Positions 60,582-64,000 of a stretch of 64,000 nt of DNA are shown here, piece after piece; positions within the stretch are counted from its first letter, which is position 1, and each line of letters opens with the position of its first letter. A program made the position numbers and the translations under genes. The DNA lies in assembly GCA_041741415.1 (NCBI GenBank), contig JBGSKC010000032.1, positions 1-64,000 of the forward strand, read 5' to 3'. The notes below the pieces were generated by a model. It searched no databases. It was not told where the DNA came from and worked only from the letters and a program-made list of their open reading frames with translations. The stretch is from JANQTF01 sp041741415 (GTDB lineage: Bacteria; Bacteroidota; Bacteroidia; J057).

Positions 60582-61868
60582 TCACACGAGCATCCGCACG
60601 GGGTTTTCCAGCAATTGCTTGAGGGTAACGAGGAACTCGGATCCCTTCATGCCATCCACCACGCGGTGGTCGCAGGAGAGGGTAACCTTCATTACTTTGC
60701 CTGGCACCACCTGGCCATTTTTCACAACCGGCTTGTCGAGAATACCCCCGATGGCGAGGATACAGGCGTCGGGCGGGTTGATGATGGCGGTGAATTCTTC
60801 GATGCCAAACATGCCCAGGTTCGAGACGGTGAAGGTGTTTCCTTCCCAGTCTTTGGGCTGGAGCTTGCGGTCGCGGGCCTTGGTGGCGAGGTCTTTGGCT
60901 TCAGCAGAAATGGCAGCGAGCCCTTTGTGGTTGGCGAAGCGAATAACAGGAACGAGCAAACCTTCGTCGATGGCCACGGCCATGCCGATGTGGACATGCT
61001 GGTTATAGCGGATGGTATCACCAAGCCAGGAGGCATTGATGGCGGGGTGCTTTTGCAGGGCAACAGCTACCGCCTTGATGACCATGTCGTTGAACGAAAC
61101 CTTCACCGGAGACACCTCATTGATCGACTGGCGGGCAGCTACAGCCTGGTCCATGTCGATTTCCATGGTGAGGTAAAAGTGCGGAGCGGTAAACTTGCTC
61201 TCGCTGAGGCGGCGGGCAATTGTTTTCCGCATTTGGGAGACTGCTTTCTCCTCAAATTTTTCCTCGCCCATCACAGTGGGCAGGGGCATTGCGGCGGCAG
61301 CCGGGGCAGCAGCCTGGCTGGGGACAAAGGTTTCCACATCTCGCTTCACGACGCGGCCATGCTCACCGGAGCCTGCCACCATGGCGATGTCGATGCCTTT
61401 ATCTTTGGCGAGTGCTTTTGCGAGCGGCGAAGCTTTCACGCGGCCATCGGAAGAAGCTGCTGTAGCTGCAGGAGCCACAGCAACCGGTGCCGGAGCAGCG
61501 GGAGCAGGACTTGGCGCAGGAGCTGCCACCGGGGCCGGAGCGGGTTTAGGGGTGGCTGGAGCGGCGGCAGCAGGTTCAGGTGCAGCAGGGGCGCTGGGTG
61601 CAGAAGAAAGCAAGCCCGAAATGTCTTCTCCCTGGGCACCGATCACAACCATGAGGTCGCCAACGGGGATCCCTTTCCCTTCGCCGGCACCAACAAACAG
61701 GACCGTTCCCTGAAAATCAGACTCCACGTCCATGGTAGCCTTGTCGGTTTCCACTTCAGCGAGCAGGTCTCCCGGTTTCACGGTGTCTCCTACTTTTACG
61801 TGCCAGGCGGCGATCACCCCTTCGGTCATGGTGTCGCTAAGGCGGGGCATTTTGATGACTTCTGCCAT
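60582..61868 (-). CDS. Pyruvate dehydrogenase complex E2 (dihydrolipoamide acetyltransferase)
   Basis: A 428-residue E2 subunit that transfers acetyl groups from lipoamide to CoA. N-terminal lipoyl domain with K43 in 'VETDKATMDVES'; a Pro/Ala-rich linker of about 65 residues; an E1/E3-binding domain ('VKASPLAKALAKDKGIDIAMVAGSGEHGRVVKRDVE', about 148-185); and a catalytic domain with H401 and D405 in 'SCDHRVVDG'. It resembles the pyruvate rather than the oxoglutarate enzyme. E1 and E3 are not adjacent. A possible -7 box TAATTTTG lies on the minus strand at 61900-61907. Confidence 0.93.
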   Translation of the reverse strand: MAEVIKMPRLSDTMTEGVIAAWHVKVGDTVKPGDLLAEVETDKATMDVESDFQGTVLFVGAGEGKGIPVGDLMVVIGAQGEDISGLLSSAPSAPAAPEPAAAAPATPKPAPAPVAAPAPSPAPAAPAPVAVAPAATAASSDGRVKASPLAKALAKDKGIDIAMVAGSGEHGRVVKRDVETFVPSQAAAPAAAAMPLPTVMGEEKFEEKAVSQMRKTIARRLSESKFTAPHFYLTMEIDMDQAVAARQSINEVSPVKVSFNDMVIKAVAVALQKHPAINASWLGDTIRYNQHVHIGMAVAIDEGLLVPVIRFANHKGLAAISAEAKDLATKARDRKLQPKDWEGNTFTVSNLGMFGIEEFTAIINPPDACILAIGGILDKPVVKNGQVVPGKVMKVTLSCDHRVVDGMKGSEFLVTLKQLLENPVRMLV

Positions 61869-61899
61869 GAATATATGTCTCTGCGTGTTTTGTTCAGCC

Positions 61900-61907
61900 C
61901 AAAATTA
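61900..61907 (-). promoter_or_regulatory. Possible -7 element of the E2 gene
   Basis: CAAAATTA on the plus strand reads TAATTTTG on the minus strand, matching TAnnTTTG, 32 bases before the E2 ATG. No TTTG lies at the ideal -33 spacing, so this is weak. Confidence 0.35.
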
Positions 61908-61975
61908 GAGAAAGCTGGGTAAATACGAAACGCAAATACAGCATACGCCCTGCTTTTTCCTAACCGGCCTTTTCT

Positions 61976-63337
61976 TTAGCGCAGGCGAACCCCCAATTCC
62001 AGACCGACTTGAAAAGGCCGTTGCTTTTCTGCGGCCTGCCCGGCGAAGGCAGGATTGACCTGTGTACTGATTTCGGCACCCAGTACCCACTGCAAACGGC
62101 TGCCTGCCTGGGCCACATAGCGGGTTTGCAGCGAGAGCCGACTTTGCCAGGGCAACACTTCCAAAATTGGCGACGAAACCGGTGGCTGCGCAGGCAGGTT
62201 CTGGCTATTGTTTGTTCCAAGGTCAAATTGAAGAGCCTCCTGCTGGTTCAGGCTTCTGCCGGTGCTGGCCCAGCTTCGAAGCAAGGTCCAGCCAACACCA
62301 TGTTCCATGTGCCCTTTGCCCAGCGGCTGGATCCAGTAAAGGCTCAGCGGTAAGCCAACTGAGTAATGCTGAAAGGCGGCCGGAGACTGAAACTGAACAT
62401 TGGAGCTGTCAAGGGCATTTTCAAAACTGGCTACCGGAGCCCACACGAAATCTTCCCCGGTCACATCGCCAAGCACTGCGCGGCCTCCATAGCCAATTTG
62501 TGCCAGCAATCCTGCCGACACCCGCCAGCGGGGTGCAACGGCATACCCCAACTCCGAAGTCAGGCCTAGATACCAAATCGGGAACCGCACCGAAGCTACT
62601 TGGACCTCTTCCATTTGTGTCTCAAGGCCGCGGTTGGCATAGCCGACAAAATCGGCGCTATAGGATTTGGAGACAAAAATGGTACTCTGAGCAGTTGCAG
62701 CATAGGCGGTGGAAAGGCCAAGATCAAGGCTCCATTTACTCCTTCCTGGTAAAATAGAAGGCAAAATCAGTCGTGAGGCTGGCAAAACTGGATGGTGGCC
62801 AAGGCTGGTTGCTTCCGCAGGAGCCAACGGGGAGAGCGCCCCGCCAAATTCAGTAGTTGTTGCAGCGGATCCTGGAATAACGGGGTCATAAAAGGCGAGA
62901 GCCGGATTTACCTTTGGCTCAACCGACGTCGGCAAGTCAGGCGTGCTGGTGGGTTGTTCCGGCGAAAAGTGACTCTCTTCCTTTGTGCTGATGGCTGAAT
63001 TACGGGAGGGGATTACCGGCGCTGCCGCTTCCCTGCGGGGGGCAGGCGGCAGTTGAGCGGGGGAGGCAGGCGAAGAACAGGGTTGTTCGGGCGCTGCGGG
63101 AACTGGCTCCACCACAATCGCGGCTGGTTGCACGGCGGGCTCAACATTCACCCACAGCAGTCCCATGCCGAGCAGAGAAACAGCCGCCATGGACCACCAC
63201 ATCCAGAGGAGGGGGCGGCGACGCCTGGGCGGAGGAGCGATGCCCGCCCGGATCTGCTCCCAAAGGGCAGGTGGCGGCGCTATCTCGGCCTGAGCAAGGC
63301 GCTCGCGGAGTTTTTGTTCGAATTGTTCAGACGACAT
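61976..63337 (-). CDS. Putative anti-sigma/outer-membrane-barrel fusion protein
   Basis: A 453-residue protein whose gene overlaps the ECF sigma gene by 11 bases. Residues 1-42 are cytoplasmic and charged ('FEQKLRERLAQAEIAPPPALWEQI'), like zinc-less anti-sigma N-termini. There is one membrane helix (about 43-64), a Pro/Ser/Ala-rich linker (about 65-200) and a C-terminal region (about 200-453) of alternating hydrophobic strands with many aromatic and Gly residues, like an outer-membrane barrel. Such proteins recur next to ECF sigma genes in Bacteroidota. If the topology is right it would span both membranes. The anti-sigma role is inferred from gene order. Confidence 0.65.
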   Translation of the reverse strand: MSSEQFEQKLRERLAQAEIAPPPALWEQIRAGIAPPPRRRRPLLWMWWSMAAVSLLGMGLLWVNVEPAVQPAAIVVEPVPAAPEQPCSSPASPAQLPPAPRREAAAPVIPSRNSAISTKEESHFSPEQPTSTPDLPTSVEPKVNPALAFYDPVIPGSAATTTEFGGALSPLAPAEATSLGHHPVLPASRLILPSILPGRSKWSLDLGLSTAYAATAQSTIFVSKSYSADFVGYANRGLETQMEEVQVASVRFPIWYLGLTSELGYAVAPRWRVSAGLLAQIGYGGRAVLGDVTGEDFVWAPVASFENALDSSNVQFQSPAAFQHYSVGLPLSLYWIQPLGKGHMEHGVGWTLLRSWASTGRSLNQQEALQFDLGTNNSQNLPAQPPVSSPILEVLPWQSRLSLQTRYVAQAGSRLQWVLGAEISTQVNPAFAGQAAEKQRPFQVGLELGVRLR

Positions 63338-63896
63338 CCTTGTAAACCTTTTCTTCCATGTAAACCTGTTCTATTCGCTTTCTCAGCAGGCCCCTCGCAC
63401 GGGTGTACTGGGATCTGGAGGTACTTTCTGTGATGCCCAACTGCTCGCCGATTTCTGCATGGGAAAATCCTTCGATGGCATACAGGTTAAAAATCATGCG
63501 ATAGCCGTCGGGAAGGCTTTGCACTACTTTGAGGAGGGTTTCCAGCTCCAGGTGATCGAGTGCATTTTCAGTGTGTGAGCTCAGGTGGACCGCCTCGCTG
63601 GCATCCTGTTCGAGCAGCTGGTGCTTGTGCTTTCGCAGGTGGTCGATGGCGGTGTTGACAACGATTCGGCGAATCCAGCCTTCGAGCGAGCCGCGGTCGT
63701 CGTACCTGGAAATGTTCTGGAACACCTTGATGAAGGCTTCCTGAAGCATGTCGAGGGCGTCGTCGTGCTTGCGGGCATAGCGGTGGCAAACAGCCAGCAT
63801 GGCAGGCGCGAAGCGGTCATAGAGACAGCGTTGGGCGTGGCTGTCGCCGCGCTTGCATCCTTCCACCAACCCGGTATGGCTGTATTTCTCAGGCAC
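63327..63896 (-). CDS. ECF-type RNA polymerase sigma factor
   Basis: A 189-residue sigma-70-family ECF factor. Region 2 reads 'ALDMLQEAFIKVFQNI', with 'LEGWIRRIVVNTAIDHLRK'; region 4 reads 'LPDGYRMIFNLYAIEGFSHAEIGEQLGITESTSRSQYTRARGLL' with a clear helix-turn-helix. It directs transcription of an unknown regulon, probably envelope-related, and is likely held by the overlapping membrane protein. The region upstream of 63896 to the window end shows no further gene. Confidence 0.9.
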   Translation of the reverse strand: MPEKYSHTGLVEGCKRGDSHAQRCLYDRFAPAMLAVCHRYARKHDDALDMLQEAFIKVFQNISRYDDRGSLEGWIRRIVVNTAIDHLRKHKHQLLEQDASEAVHLSSHTENALDHLELETLLKVVQSLPDGYRMIFNLYAIEGFSHAEIGEQLGITESTSRSQYTRARGLLRKRIEQVYMEEKVYKDVV

Positions 63897-64000
63897 GAAC
63901 CACGCTCACTTAATCGTTGATTGACCGCACACAAAACGGAGGCACGCAGGGATGTGCTGCATGGGAGGGGAAAAATAATCAATCCCCGCGATCTCACGGA

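Noticed and set aside
60615..61922. 435-codon plus-strand frame opposite the E2 gene
   Set aside because: The E2 has lipoyl, binding and catalytic domains; the antisense frame is Ser/Arg/Gly-rich over the Pro/Ala linker.

Overview
The window looks like part of a chromosome of a GC-rich Bacteroidota bacterium, most likely in the Saprospiria/Lewinella-like group. This is inferred from family content, not from a database match. The supporting signs are a SusC/SusD pair, a PorQ-type protein and several proteins with type IX secretion (T9SS) sorting domains, many SPII lipoproteins, DUF4292 and DUF6702 proteins, and Bacteroidota-style promoters (TTTG / TAnnTTTG). Most of the window is ordinary core chromosome. 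Accessory signs are confined to the first 2 kb, to 33-34.4 kb and to 47.0-48.1 kb.

Layout. 0-2 kb: the edge of an IS3-type insertion sequence, an AT-rich orphan ORF, and a nucleotidyltransferase/small-partner pair followed by dispersed repeats. 2-6.1 kb (minus): dut, a TPR lipoprotein, a DUF4292 lipoprotein and an EnvC-like protein, an envelope operon. 6.6-15.2 kb (plus): cysC-cysD-cysN, then a Wza-like exporter, a Wzc-like kinase, gmd and fcl; together these could supply PAPS and GDP-fucose for a possibly sulfated exopolysaccharide. 15.2-23.3 kb (minus): tRNA-His, then a porQ-led group ending in a 1873-residue PKD-repeat adhesin. 23.4-31.4 kb (plus): LOG-family protein, MltD-like transglycosylase, uvrA, YdeI-like protein, Lhr-like helicase. 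31.5-41.3 kb (minus): two secreted proteins (one with an 11-base homopolymer in its signal region), a SusD/SusC pair, and a lipoprotein ADP-ribosylglycohydrolase.

41.3-49.2 kb: a TPR/pRiA4-ORF3 fusion, DUF6702, recQ, a Dps-like protein, a membrane-bound receiver protein, a decayed second copy of the nucleotidyltransferase locus, and a TPR protein. 49.2-55.9 kb: aspartate kinase, an Rrf2 regulator divergent from a TonB receptor with two palindromes around a consensus promoter, dxr, and a CxxC protein. 56.0-63.9 kb: a small T9SS cargo protein, a histidine kinase, a TPM-domain lipoprotein, pepT, the pyruvate dehydrogenase E2, and an ECF sigma factor translationally overlapped with a membrane protein that joins an anti-sigma-like N-terminus to a barrel-like C-terminus.

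I did not find an unmistakable new defence or biosynthetic system. The best leads are the nucleotidyltransferase pair with its decayed relative 46 kb away, the Rrf2-TonB control region, the possible trans-envelope anti-sigma factor, the C11 tract in a secreted-protein gene, and the ADP-ribosylglycohydrolase next to the TPR/pRiA4 fusion. Functions are read from motifs by eye, and no similarity searches were run.
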